This document shows positions 47,628 through 59,439 of a stretch of 64,000 bases of DNA, one piece after another. This DNA comes from Gordius sp. MW1. Taxonomy: Eukaryota > Nematomorpha > Gordioida > Gordea > Gordiidae. The notes below the pieces were generated by a model. The model made no database searches. It was given only the letters and a program-made list of their open reading frames with translations, and was not told the DNA's origin. The stretch covers positions 15,872,168-15,936,167 of the forward strand of contig OZ038531.1 in the NCBI GenBank assembly GCA_964036665.1. The letters run 5' to 3'. Every line of letters begins with the position of its first letter. The stretch's first letter is position 1. A program made the position numbers and the translations under genes.

Positions 47628-50557
47628 TTACAATACGGGTGATGCGCGATGCGATTGTAACAACATATATTTTGATATTTCATCTAAATATTCAAACAAT
47701 TCGATTTCATTTACAAGGTATAAATCACGCAAGCGATTTATATTAGAATTTATACTATGGTATTTTCTATTCACAGAGAACACTTGCTTTCCCTGTGTGA
47801 TTTGTAATAAATTAATATCACATTTAGATTGAAGACTAATTAAACAATAAACGAACTCATAGATCGTTGGGTGAGCGTGGCCCACTAGGATTTTTAGGCT
47901 GTTGTGGTAGCCTTCTAAGTGATTATTAGTTCTCGGGCCGGTAGCATCAATCCTCTTCCATATTGGATAAGGGAAATTTGCGGAGGGCATGATCCAAGTT
48001 GTGTGAATATAATCGAAAAAATCCTTCATGTTATTGTTCGATAAGACTAATGGATCATTCCTAAATAGGTCAAAAATTCTCCTCATATCATGTTCCCTCA
48101 AGAATGGAAGAGCTAAGGATCTCCTCACCAACTTTCTAAAATATGTATCATGATCGTATTGGGATCGAATACCCTCGATCCCAAGTCTCCTAAAGATTGC
48201 TTGCGAATAGTGGAACAAACACTTAAGGACTGAGCCAAAGCAACGCTTGGCCGGGCACAGCTAGTATTATATAAAAGACATTTACCTTTAACATTCACAC
48301 CAGGAAAGCATTGGCGTAACGCTCGCATACTTGCCCTCTCATAATCGACTTGAACATATTCTGGGTTTAAAACCAAATTATGTTGAGAACAAATCTCTTT
48401 CAATTTGCTGAACATCATATAATAAGTCGCATAAGTCTTATTAGGTAGTAAAGCATATACCACAGGAAGCATATGATTCCGATAGTATGTGTGTATTGTA
48501 TACACCTAAAATTCGGAATAACTATTGTAATGATTAGTTTACCTGACTAAATAAGGGCGGACATACATAAAAAGTCCCATCGGAGTATAAATTGCCCGCA
48601 GAACACAAGATTTTCAACAGCGTGGGTGTCCCGAATATCAACCGGCGGTTCCTCCAGTTCCAGAGCAAAAATTGTTCACCTTTGTCAGTAACACAATGCT
48701 CTGGCTCCAAAGAAATCTCCTCATTTTTTTCGGGAGCCTTCACACGTTTAGGATGGACTCTTCTCATTGTTTTCTTGATTGACTTGAAGGTTGGGGTGGC
48801 CTTCGGATATCTATCCAAGTCCGGGACATCCCGGAGCCTTTGAGCAATAACTCTATGATAAATTTTACTCAATTGCTCCTTGGGCTCTTCAAGAACAGCC
48901 CGTTTCAAATCCCTTAGAGTAATCAGATACTCGTAATCGTCTCTTGGTTCTTCATGGTTGTGACCATAGCTTGCTTGTGGAAAAGCTGTAATTTTAGCTT
49001 TCCCGGGGCACCCTTTATCCCTGCACCGGTAATATGTAGAAGACCCTTTTCTTGTTATCTTTTGGTATAAATAACCTTCAAAGTATAATAAATAGCCATT
49101 CTTTTGCGAAGGTAGAAACTGCATAACTAGAAATAAATAGTTTTAAAATTTATATTAAATACCTGAATGGTTTTGTATATTTTGTAATGCATCAACCATT
49201 AATTGTGCATCTAGGTGACCACCTTTAAAATGTATTATATAATTAGGTTAGATGTAAATTTTACTGCCAAGGGAAGAATCGTTATTTGACATGGAATATG
49301 CATTTATTGGGGCAGCACTTTGTGTAATAATCGTTGTATGACCTATTGAAAATAAAAAGTAAAAAATTAGCAAACTTAAACATAAAATTACTTGGAAGCA
49401 TGTTTATAGTTGAAGATAATGCTCCAGCAGAGAGACTAGTTGAAATATAAGCTAAAGTAAAAAATTAAAAAACATAAACATAAATTTACTTGGTAATATA
49501 TTTGTCATTGAGGATAATGCTCTAGAAGACAGACGAGAGCTTGAAATATGAACTAAAGTAAAAAATTAAAAAACTTAAACATAAAATTACTTGGAAGCAT
49601 GTTTATAGTTGAAGATAATGCTCCAGCAGAGAGACTAGTTGAAATATAAGCTAAAGTAAAAAATTAAAAAACTTAAACATAAAATTACTGGGAAGCATGT
49701 TTATAGTTGAAGACAATGCTCCAAGTTGAAATATAAGCTAAAGTAAAAATTAAAAAACTTAAACATAAAATTACTGGGAAGCAAGTTTATAGTTGAAGAT
49801 AATGCTCCAGCAGAGAGACTAGTTGAAATATAAGCTAAAGTAAAAAATTAAAAAACTTAAACATAAAATTACTGGGAAGCATGTTTATAGTTGAAGACAA
49901 TGCTCCAGCAGAGAGACTAGTTGAAATATAAGCTAAAGTAAAAAATTATAAAACTTAAACATAAAATTACTGGGAAGCATGTTTATAGTTGAAGACAGTG
50001 CTCCAGCAGAGAGACTAGAACGTGAAATATGAGCTAAAGAAGTTCTGAAGTTCTCAAAATTAAGGACTATAAAACATTTTAAATTGATATAATTAACAAG
50101 AAAATTCACCTCAAATATTTGAAGATGATGTTACGATTGAATTTGTCACATTTACTATTATAAAGATTAAAAAAAACACATAAATTTACTTTCATTGGAA
50201 GGAATGGAAGAAGTTAAGATTGCACTTGTTACATTTACTACTAAACTTGGAATCTTAATTGCTTGTGTTAAGCCATCTATAAAATAGATATATAAAATTA
50301 AGGACTATAAAACATTATACTTTTATGTGGTATATCTAAATGTTCTTTGGTAACAAAATACGTGGTCCCAAACTTGATTGCTCTCCCTGTACAATGTGAA
50401 TTACGGCATCTAAGGTATATTTGAGAATTTTTTCCTTCATTGTATTTAACGTAAGAAAAATTTTCATAAAAAAAAAGTTCTTTCTTCCTCTGAGTCAACA
50501 TACCTATAATAAAAATATTAAAAAACATAATTTTAAATATACTTGTTTGACGAAATG
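47628..50557 (-). CDS. FLYWCH/MULE transposase-like gene with duplicated mini-exons
   Basis: Minus-strand exon chain. Possible 15-nt exon 50557-50543; FLYWCH-1 50503-50321 (FFYENFSYVKYNEGKNSQIY, RCRNSHCTGRAIKFG, HLDIPH). Then 50276-50190; 50154-50110 (contains TGA); seven mini-exons 50033-49392; 49342-49265; 49222-49163; FLYWCH-2 plus transposase start 49126-48543 (GYLLYFEGYLYQKITRKGSS, YYRCRDKGCPGKAKI, GHNHEE); 48505-48286; 48229-47628. The MULE core shows AGNLYSDGTFYVCPP (Asp), VYTIHTYYRNHMLPVVYALL, PEYVQVDYERASMRAL (Asp), CLFHYSQAIFRRLGIEG and NNHLEGYHN (Glu). Every intron before the 49126-48543 exon is phase 1 and most are 35-44 nt. Possible lesions: the TGA, and one 49-nt mini-exon. It may be a transposon gene or a domesticated one; no element ends found. 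Confidence 0.72.
48219..48285 (+). mobile_element. Short Helitron 3'-end fragment inside the MULE transposase
   Basis: 48219-48264 reads CACTTAAGGACTGAGCCAAA then GCAACGCTTGGCCGGGCACA and GCTAG, followed by T. It matches, nearly base for base, the reverse complement of the Helitron 2 3' end at 60654-60704. It lies between VNVK and CLFHYSQ of the transposase. The minus strand offers G|GTAAAT (48285) and GGCTCAG| (48230), a 56-nt intron that would restore frame. Confidence 0.75.
49392..50033 (-). repeat. Array of seven tandemly duplicated 60-nt exons
   Basis: Units of about 98 bp, each a 60- or 63-nt exon bounded by AG and GT: 50033-49971, 49932-49873, 49834-49775, 49737-49689 (49 nt, frame-breaking), 49650-49591, 49552-49490, 49451-49392. 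Introns of 37-38 nt separate them. All start and end in phase 1. The encoded repeat consensus is TYISTSLSAGALSSTINMLP; variants include HISRSSLSAGALSS and HISSSRLSSRALSSMTNILP. Confidence 0.85.
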
Positions 50558-50622
50558 CTAAATAAAACTATAATTTCAAAAAATTAGTGATGATGAATTA
50601 GTGATGAACTCGTGATATGGTG

Positions 50623-50880
50623 ATGTATGTATGTATGTATGTATGTATGTATGTATGTATGTATGTATGTATGTATGTATGTATGTATGTATGTATGTAT
50701 GTATGTATGTATGTATGTATGTATGTATGTATGTATGTATGTATGTATGTATGTATGTATGTATGTATGTATGTATGTATGTATGTATGTATGTATGTAT
50801 GTATGTATGTATGTATGTATGTATGTATGTATGTATGTATGTATGTATGTATGTATGTATGTATGTATGTATGTATGTAT
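50623..50880. repeat. (ATGT)n microsatellite
   Basis: About 64 uninterrupted ATGT units (258 bp). The long open frames across it in several frames are trivial consequences of the repeat. Confidence 0.98.
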
Positions 50881-52242
50881 GATTGCCGCGAAGACGCCCA
50901 AGAGCTTAGTAAGTGCAAATGGTTTTCCTTTTGTCCGGTAGCCTTTTGACTAAATAGCCCATGGATTCTAATAAAATTCGCTTATTGGTACTTTTAATAA
51001 ACGCAACTAACAGATTAAATTCAGCCATAGACTAATATTTGATATTTTTAGTTTTATATTATCTAATGGCTTTATTTATTAGTGCTAATTTTTAATTTAG
51101 TTTGATACATACATTTAATTGGTCTATAAAGTTTTGTATTCAGCATAATATTAAAATGATTTTGATGTATTTTAAGTCAAGTGTTGCATTAAGGTGAAGA
51201 TGTCATATGGTTAACATACGTGTACCTCTGGAGCAGAATAGCATAAAATCGGATTAAAATCATCCTAAAATGAACAATCAATATTCTAATTCTATCCCGG
51301 CATATCATGTCGTTTAAATTTTATAACGGTATAAATTTGCAACGACTGAGAATACTGAACCATGCATGTGCGTTAAATATTTTGTGATATAGACATTCAT
51401 AATGATAAACATGATACATGCATATTCGAGTGTGTATAAAATTGCAACAATAGGAACAGTAGCGTTGCTAGCCTTTTTGCCTAGGAGGAAGGGCTGAGCT
51501 GGTCAAATAGTGAGGGGACAAAAAATTTTTTTCCTACACACCCTTAAGAATAAAAAATATTTATGTTTTGCCCCCCCCCCAATCCAAAACCCAAATACGA
51601 CCATGGGTTAAATGGAATTGAAAACTTTTTCCCTCATAAACGTTGGACAAACTTTAAATTCCGCTACTACTTTGTGTATTTTTTCTATTCCCCTCATGTT
51701 TATAGGGCATAAAATAAAATTTATTCATAAATAAAACAAAGTGATGTAGTTGAAACAATATAGAAAATTTCACATGGTATAATAATTTTGTATAAATGAA
51801 TTGTAAGGGTACAAAGTGGAACGGGGAGATTGACAAGAAATCTTTGACATTTTAAAAAATAATGCAAATAGTTAAAAAAAAACTATACAACAAAGTTTTT
51901 ATAAAAATATTTTATTGCCACAACCCCAATAATTTAGGCCTTATATAAAAAATTATAAATATACATATGCAATATTGGCAGCATTTATATCAGGAAAACA
52001 ATGAGAACATTTAAAAGCCTTTTTTACATTAGATCCTCAAAGGGCGCAATTATAACATAAAATATAAAAAAAAATTAATTATGTAATTAAAATTAGTAAT
52101 CAGAAGCTATTTCCCCTTGATATTATAGATATATTTGCACAACCCCCCCCCCCCTCACCACCTAAAAATTGAAATGAACTAATAAATTTTACGGCTAAAT
52201 TAACCTTAAAAATATTCTGTCAAAATTAAATGAATCAAAATT
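50881..52242. other. AT-rich stretch with decayed repeat ends
   Basis: 51465-51610 resembles a worn MITE of the GCGTAGCCAGGGGGG type (C run at about 51570-51580). A second C run lies at 52142-52154. No gene recognised. Confidence 0.35.
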
Positions 52243-53360
52243 TTAATTGCTATGCTATTTATGGGCTTGTTTTTTGTTGTCCGTTGTCCGTCCGTTGTCC
52301 GTCCGTCCACCAAGTTATTTTCACCGGCTTTCTGACTTGCAGGTTCGAGTTCAAGCCCAGGAGAGGACAAATTTTTTTTTTAAAATTAAATTATTATTTT
52401 GTTCTTGTTAATACCATTGATAATATGACTTTTTGACCGTCCGCTGGCTCCTGACCAATGAAAAAAATGACCATTGAAATAAATCTATTTTTTTTCCGTT
52501 TTTGAATTGGTATATTAGGTTAACATTGATATTACCCTATGCCTTCCCCTACAAGGGCCTATGCCTCTACTGATATCGGTCCCTGTGCCCCTACAAAAGC
52601 CTATGCCTCTACTGATGTGGATTCGAATCTCGGAGAGGGCAAAATTTTTATTTTTTTTAAAATTAAATTAATATATTGTTCTTGTTAATACCCTTTATAA
52701 TATGACTTTTGACCGTCCGCTGGCTACTGACCAATGAAAAAAATCACTATTGGCCAAATAAATCGAATTTTTTTTCCGTTTTTGAATTGGTATATTAGGT
52801 TAACATTGATAATTACCCTATGCCCTCCCATACAAGGGCCAATGCCTCTACTGATATGGGTCCCTGTGCCCCTACAAAAGCCTATGCCTCTACTGATGTG
52901 GGTTCGAATCCCGGAGAGGCAAAATTTTTATTTTTTTTTAAATTAAATTAATATATTGTTATTGTTAATACCTTGATAATATGGCTTTTTGGCCGTCCGC
53001 TGGCTACTGACTAATGAAAAAATCACCATTGGCCAAATTGTGATTCGAATTTTTTTTCCGTTTTTTTTTCAAATTAATATATTGTCTTTGTTAATAGCAT
53101 TCATAATATGACTTTTTGGCCGCCCGTTGACTACTGACCAATGGAAAAAAAGAACATTGGCCAAAGTGTGAATCAAAATTTTTTTTCGTTTTTTTTGACT
53201 CGTATGTATTTATAGACCGTCTCTTGGTACTGACCAATGGAAAAAATGACCATTGGCCAAATTGTGATTTGAAATTTTTTTTCGTTTTTTTCTCGTCTCT
53301 TATGTATTTATATCCTTTTTGACCGTGTCCTGGCTACTGACCAATGAAAAAAATCTTTAT
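52243..53360 (-). repeat. Composite dispersed element, inverted copy
   Basis: Begins with the TTAATTGCTATGC end motif and the GTCCGTCCGTTGTCCGTCCG tract. Then come tRNA B-box-like sequences (GGTTCGAGTTC about 52343, GATTCGAATCTCGG about 52620, GGTTCGAATCCCGG about 52901). Between them lie tandem units with GACCGTCCGCTGGCTACTGA and CCAATG...CATTGG. Same family as 23783-28361 in opposite orientation; the 5' hairpin end is missing. Confidence 0.6.
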
Positions 53361-54181
53361 ATCTATTTTAATTTAATATTTATTTAAACATATTACAATA
53401 ATTTTAAAGTTATTGGCCATTAGTTATCATATTGTATTTCAACTCTGCGTGTATAAGCTTTAATATATATTTACTCAAAATTTATTCACATAAAAATGTG
53501 AATTCGTTGATTAAGGCGGCATTAATGAGTCATAAAAGAATATGAACAGGAAACTTAGTTACAAATGGTAAACATTTTTTCATTTCCTTGTCATACATAT
53601 GTCAATAAGAAATCAATTTAAATTCCATGAAAATATATTTTGTAATTTATCAACTTATAAATATACAAATTTATTAAGATTATGGCTAAAATTTTAAAAA
53701 ATAATCACTTTGCCCCTCCCTAAATTATTATTGCCCCCCTCTAATTCCAATGCTGGCTAGGCCCATAAATATACCTATACCTATGCTTAACGTTTAAAAG
53801 TGTTAATGAATGAATAATCAATTTTGTTAGTATCTGGAACCAATGTTCGAATTCTTAATCGGCAAAGGTGGTCAAGGCGATTAGGATTTATGGAATTTTG
53901 TGAAAAACTCCCAAGCTATGTATGCCATAGCATAAGTCTGCCATACTTATCTCTAAATATTGTATTTTACCCAGATGCAAAATAAGGGGAGCGTGTCAAA
54001 AACTTGCAGCATAAGGGACTATCGGTTATCCCAATCATACACGGAATTTCTTAACTTAAACAGATATCCCATATTCGCATATACCTTTTAACACCGTAAA
54101 ATGATTCAAAAATTTATTATACAATTAAAATAAAATTAAACTTACACCCTTAAAACATATGATAACTTAATGTGTAGATCT
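53361..54181. other. AT-rich stretch
   Basis: Contains an isolated hAT-MITE right-end fragment (about 53700-53766, similar to 29017-29326). No gene seen. Confidence 0.35.
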
Positions 54182-54189
54182 ATTGTGAG

Positions 54190-57060
54190 TAGTGCTGTAA
54201 ACATTGGTAAAAAAATCGAACGCGTTCGCGTTCAGCGTTCATTGACAAAAATCGAACGCGTTCACGTTCGTTAAAAAAAAGGAACGCGTTCACGAACGTT
54301 CAAAATTTTATGATAAATTTTTTTAAAATTTAATTTAATATAAATAAATGTCTTTTATTTTTTAATACAATAAATAGCCATGATAAAAAATGATAGTTTT
54401 ATTTCGACAATATTATTATAAATCAATATAATTTAATAGAGCGAATAAAAAGATTATTTATAATTTTTTTTTTATTGATTTTTAATAATAATTGTTTCTC
54501 AAAATTCTCGTCTGATAAGCAGGAACGCTTGGCAGTTAATACAGCATTAGCTATACTAAAACCCGCTCCACAGGGGCAGATGAGGGGATTGGAGTATTAT
54601 ACTTAATAAACAAATTTTTTAAAGGAGGAAATTTATTAAAAACATTTAATGTTTTGTCCCTCGCTTCAAAAAATTGCGACAAAATATCATCCTCCAATCC
54701 CCCTCTACTTCCTCGTCAAAAATAATATTTCGGAACTGACGGCTATTTCGTTATCATTTCTAGGGGTTTCAATCCCTTTTTTCAATAACACTAAAAGATT
54801 TCTTTAAAGGTTCATTTTCTCGAAGTTTAATCCAAGGCCATTGAAGCTTGAACATTAAATGTATAATGGCCGAAAGAAGATATTGATCTTCATATTTATG
54901 TTGAAATCTTTAAAAAAAAAGAAAATATATGCAATTAATTTGATAGTAATAGGTTTATTACCTTTTATTGATCCCATTTAATACAGCGTCAATCAATGGT
55001 TGACTATATTTTAGGCTAGTAATTTTTTTTTAATTTCAAAATAACTATTGTTATTGTTGGGGTCAAATAGCCCAAATGCATATTTTCCTCACTTTCTAAA
55101 ATAGTGAGAGCGGTAGCAACAGGTTCCATGATCTGTTTTAATATTTAAAATTTATTATAATATTTATCCTAAAAAATTTTATTAGGACTTACAGTACAGT
55201 ATTCTTCCAAAAATATTTTATCATTGGTTGTAAGCCTTGCTAATCCTCCTATGTCGCATACTTTGTCAAATAAATGAGGTTTTTCTTTTATTAATGAGTC
55301 TATTAATTTTAAGGAATTATAATATGAATTCCATCTTGTAACAACAGGTCTTAGATGTTTTGGGAGGTAAATAAAATTTTCCTGCCTACTTTGATATTCA
55401 AATATTTCATTTAATGGAAATGACACAATTTCATCTTCCTCATCTACAGATACTTTCTCAAATAACCTATAATTTGTTTAAAAATATAAAATGTAGACTA
55501 TTTATTTATACATACCTAAAGGCCTTTAAGAAGTTTCTTGCATTGTCAGTGACACATAATGCCACCTTGTTCTGTATCTTAAATCTTTTAAGAAGGTTTG
55601 AAATTGTTGCTGCTAAATAATCAAATGTATGTTTGCTAGTTAGCCTTTCACAAGCTAAACATGCTGATTTTCTTTCTAAAGTGACTACATCCAACCAGTG
55701 GACAGTCATGCCTAAAAATGAACTAATAATATTAAGAAATTGATTTCAAATTGTACAAATTACCGATGGTATGATGACCATGAATCTGCTGTGATACAAA
55801 GAAAGGTTTGGTAGGCTAAACAAGTAATTATTTTATCTATCATGATGTTATAATCTTTGGATATTTTTGATGTAAGCGTTGGGCGTGACATAACTTTTTT
55901 ATAAGGTTGTAAAGTGGTTATCATTTTTAAAAATGAATGTTTTTAAAAAATATTAAATGGCTGTAGATCTTCTATCACAAAATTGATTATTACATCATCT
56001 ATTTGTGATTGATTCACATATGAATCATTTTTGTTACAGTTTAGAGTCTGTTGTTTGAATTTTTCACATTTTACCTTTTTATTATTTTTATCAGAAGATT
56101 TTGAAAGAACTTCATTTATTTCTTTTAGCATATTATCATGATGGTTCTATAAAAATAAAATACTTTTTAATAAGTTATGCTATAGATGATATTATTTTAT
56201 TAAACTGCTAATAGCAAAGAAAAGACTTATAAAATAGTATATCTAAAATCAGTGTTTGGCTCTACCACAAAAACTTGTATCTAATATATTTGACTAATCA
56301 TTAAGTATTTTATTAATTATTGTTGTAATGTAACTAATCATTCTTATTATAGGTCATGTTCTTATTTGGTAAATTTTTTATAATTGGTAATGAAATGATA
56401 ATCTAAAAGTATTTTGAATTTAAGATGCTATAATTTAACAAAAAATACAAGTATCCTTTATATTTGAAAAAAAAAAGGTAAATTTGTTTCTTACAATCAG
56501 GTGTCTTTTTAGATTAGAACTTGAGCTCCTTGATGTGGAAATAATACTTTTTGGACACATTTTACATTTGGTAATGATTGAATTCGATCCTCCTTTATAT
56601 GAAACGATTTTTCATATTTTGGCCATGGCAATTTCAATTCATCTGATTCTGATGATTTTGAATATTCAGAATCTGAAGATGACGACGATATAATATTATG
56701 ATTGTCCATATTAACCTATAAATTAAACTATAATTAATAATATCAAATTAATTAACTTTAATCTTATCTTCTTTTGCACTTTATGTTTATAGTATGTTGT
56801 TAAAAGTATTTCGGAATTGGTAATAGGAAACAGGAAAAACAGCTGATTAAAAAATATAAGACTTTTTTGTTAAAAATTCGGATTAACATTAATTTTTAAA
56901 TAAATAAAAATAAAAAAGGGTTTTTAAAATTGAACGAACGTTAAATTTGAACGCGTTCATCAAAAAAAGGAACGCGTTCACGTCAAAGTTCACCAAAAAA
57001 TAAAAGAACGCCGTTCATGAACGCGTTCACAAAATTTGAACGCGTTCGTTTACAGCACTA
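54190..57060 (-). mobile_element. hAT element, near full length, decayed
   Basis: Ends TAGTGCTGTAAAC and (reversed) TTAGTGCTGTAAACGAACGC. Flanking octamers ATTGTGAG (54182-54189) and ATTCTGAG (57061-57068) differ at one position. Subterminal regions on both sides are packed with GAACGCGTTC palindromes, likely transposase-binding sites. Transposase on minus strand. Confidence 0.88.
54560..56709 (-). pseudogene. hAT transposase, fragmented
   Basis: 56709 start: Ser/Asp-rich N-terminus, then a BED-finger remnant (SFHIKEDRIQSLPNVKCVQK, and in another frame STSRSSSSNLKRHL, so one base is gained or lost and the second finger Cys is missing). 55709-55506: TVHWLDVVTLERKSACLACE and KVALCVTDNARNFLKAF (catalytic core with Asp). 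55426-55169: LRPVVTRWNSYYNSLKLID. Several exon breaks and stops between segments; the C-terminal dimerisation region near 54600-55000 is only weakly readable. Confidence 0.78.
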
Positions 57061-57068
57061 ATTCTGAG

Positions 57069-57971
57069 TATTAGGTTATTAGGTTGGGTTTAATGATTCG
57101 GCAAAGAATAAATGCGGGATAGCGATTAAGAGAATTGATGCCAACCCTTGCTTACCACCATATATTTTAATTTTATTATAGTCGTGGAGTAGTGGTGGAG
57201 TTTAGGATTGCCATGAATCAGCAATTTGCCACCCGAAATAATAAGCCATACCCTCGGTATATGCAGTATCGATTAATGTTGGGGTTTAATCTACCGCGCC
57301 TATATTATAAAGGGGAGAGAGGGAAATTATCAATTAATATTTCTATCCCAAAAATGAGTATGTCTCCTTTATTATAAATTCGTATCAATAACAATTAAAA
57401 AACTGGTACATATGTTTTGGTGAATATTTTCAAGATCGCGTAAATTTACATCCTATAAAGATTAATAAAAAAGTATAAAATGTTACTAATTTTTCTATCT
57501 AAGAAGTGAAAAAATAGTTGTTGAATTAATACTAAACATACCCAAATATATAAAATATCAATAATCATTAAATAAATTAAAAATCATAGTATTTTGACAA
57601 TGTCTTATATATTATGTTGTAAAAACGGTTGGATTTTATTTGATAGACCTTTCGTATTGTCGACTAAACTTAAACAGATTAATTGTTTTTATGGGCCTAG
57701 CTCTATCTAAATCCAATTTTTTTTTAATTTACTAAAATGTCAAAAATGATCATTTTGCCCCTCCCTAGATTATTATTCCCCCCTCTAATTCCAATGCCAG
57801 CTACGCCCATGGCTATTTTCCTTAGTCGCATAAACAGCAGCCCAAAGAGTTTTTGGTCAAACCTTTTGCCTGTTTATGTTTAACCGACCAAAACCAAAGG
57901 TCGACCAAACCAAACCCAGTCGTTTTTACAGCATAACTTATTTCATAAACTATAATTCCAAAATGCACGAG
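57069..57971. other. Unassigned stretch with MITE end fragment
   Basis: 57745-57812 repeats the GCCCCTCCCTAGATTATTAT and GCTACGCCCATG end fragment seen at 53700. Otherwise nothing recognised. Confidence 0.35.
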
Positions 57972-58361
57972 TGCTATGCAATTTATGGGCTCGCTTTTTG
58001 TTGTCCGTCCGTTGTCCGTCCGTCCATCGTTCTTAATTGCTGGTTCGATACCCGGATAGGGCAAATTTTATTTTTTTAAATTAAATTAATATATTGTTCT
58101 TGTTAATACCAATTAGCTTTTTAAATATTTGTATAAATTAATAATTAACTGAAATTTTTGAATTTTATACCCCCCCCCCTATAGGCATTCTCACCCCTTC
58201 CCAACTTTCTCGCCCTTAAATTGCAGCAAATATGCTATGTTTATACGGAGTATAGATGAGTTTCGTTCCCCCTTCCCTCCTGCACCTCCCTCCCCCCTTC
58301 CCTTCTTTTCCCCTCCTCCGCTTCCCCATTCCCCCTTCCCACGAGGGCCGAACGCCCGAGT
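57972..58361 (-). repeat. Composite dispersed element, short complete copy
   Basis: Inverted relative to 23783. Contains, in order, GCTATGCAATTTATGGGC, the GTCCGTCC tract, GGTTCGATACCCGG, one AT-rich body unit, a C-rich tract, and the 5' hairpin end GAGGGCCGAACGCCCGAG. At about 390 bp it is the minimal form of the family whose long copies carry amplified internal repeats. Confidence 0.65.
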
Positions 58362-58784
58362 ATTATTTAATAATTTTAGATTAATTAGAGATGTGAGATG
58401 CACAGAACAACTTAGTGTTTAAAGACAAACATAATGAATTTTTTTAGGATTTTTATCCCTTGAAAGTTTTGATGCGTTAACAATTGTATAAAATTCAGAT
58501 TCGTTATTAATATTAATTTATCAAACTTATGATAAGGGGAAAAAATGGTGTACAAACTATTGGAAAACTATTGGCTTTATATGTGCATGTGGTACATAAA
58601 AATATGCAATATATGTTAAACAATAAGCATGTGAGATGGACAATTAAATTGAATCCAGGATCGAATTTTTGTAAATTTAATAATAATTTAATATATTTTG
58701 AAAGTGTTAAAAAGTTTAAAACAAGTTTAAAAGCCCAAATAATTTTTCATTAAATATTAAAATTAGTCTTTTAATAGTAGTTCA
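58362..58784. other. AT-rich stretch
   Basis: No gene or element recognised. An open frame at 58529-58753 has no family resemblance. Confidence 0.3.
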
Positions 58785-59012
58785 TTAGGCCTTTGACTCG
58801 ATGTTGCAAGAATTTATAGTATCATCCGGGGGAACAACATTTATAAAGTCATGTTCTAAGCTCAATAAAGCTAAGGAAGATAGCCTATCTTGTCCAATTG
58901 TGGAATGAAAATAAGTTTTAATCCGTTTTAGCAATGAGAACGATCTTTCGCATGTACATGAAGTTATTATAATAATTAAAATTATTTTAATCAAAATAAC
59001 AAAATTTTTCAC
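58785..59012 (-). pseudogene. hAT transposase C-terminal fragment
   Basis: Encodes TSCTCERSFSLLKRIKTYFH and TIGQDRLSSLALLSLEHD, the dimerisation-domain signature (C-E-R-x-F-S) of hAT transposases of the ZMYM/TTF type. Isolated, no ends identified; 59130-59215 downstream holds GGGGCCC-rich sequence that may be an element end. Confidence 0.78.
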
Positions 59013-59439
59013 CCTTTATTGTCTTATACAGTATCTTTATTTTTATTTGTAATATTATAATTAAAACTTTTATTTAGAAACAATAATAATAATCTTTATA
59101 TTGTTTCTTAATTAAGATAAAAAAAATAGCTTAAGGGGCCCAGGAGGGGCCCACAATTTTTCGCTTGGGGGGGGGGGCCCATGGGGCCCGGTTTTTTCTC
59201 TTGGGGGGGGCCCGAATAGGAATAGTTATTGTTACTTATCTGAATATTGTATTTTAATCTTTATTCCAAACGAGACTATCGATCGTTTGCATTATATATT
59301 TACCCTTTGTTCTATTTCTCATATAGTTCTTTTGTTGTCTCGCGCTTTTATGAATACTTAATAAACTCAATTCTTATCATTTAAATCTGCGAGTAGGGTG
59401 TTGCGCTACGATCAGGGTAAAAATAATTTCTAGACATAA

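Noticed and set aside
49392-50033. Regularly spaced repeats resembling a CRISPR array
   Set aside because: Unit and spacer are both conserved, splice signals flank each unit, and the context is a eukaryotic gene.
50617-50949. Long open frames encoding MYVC or HTYI repeats
   Set aside because: They are produced by the (ATGT)n microsatellite in every frame and are not genes.
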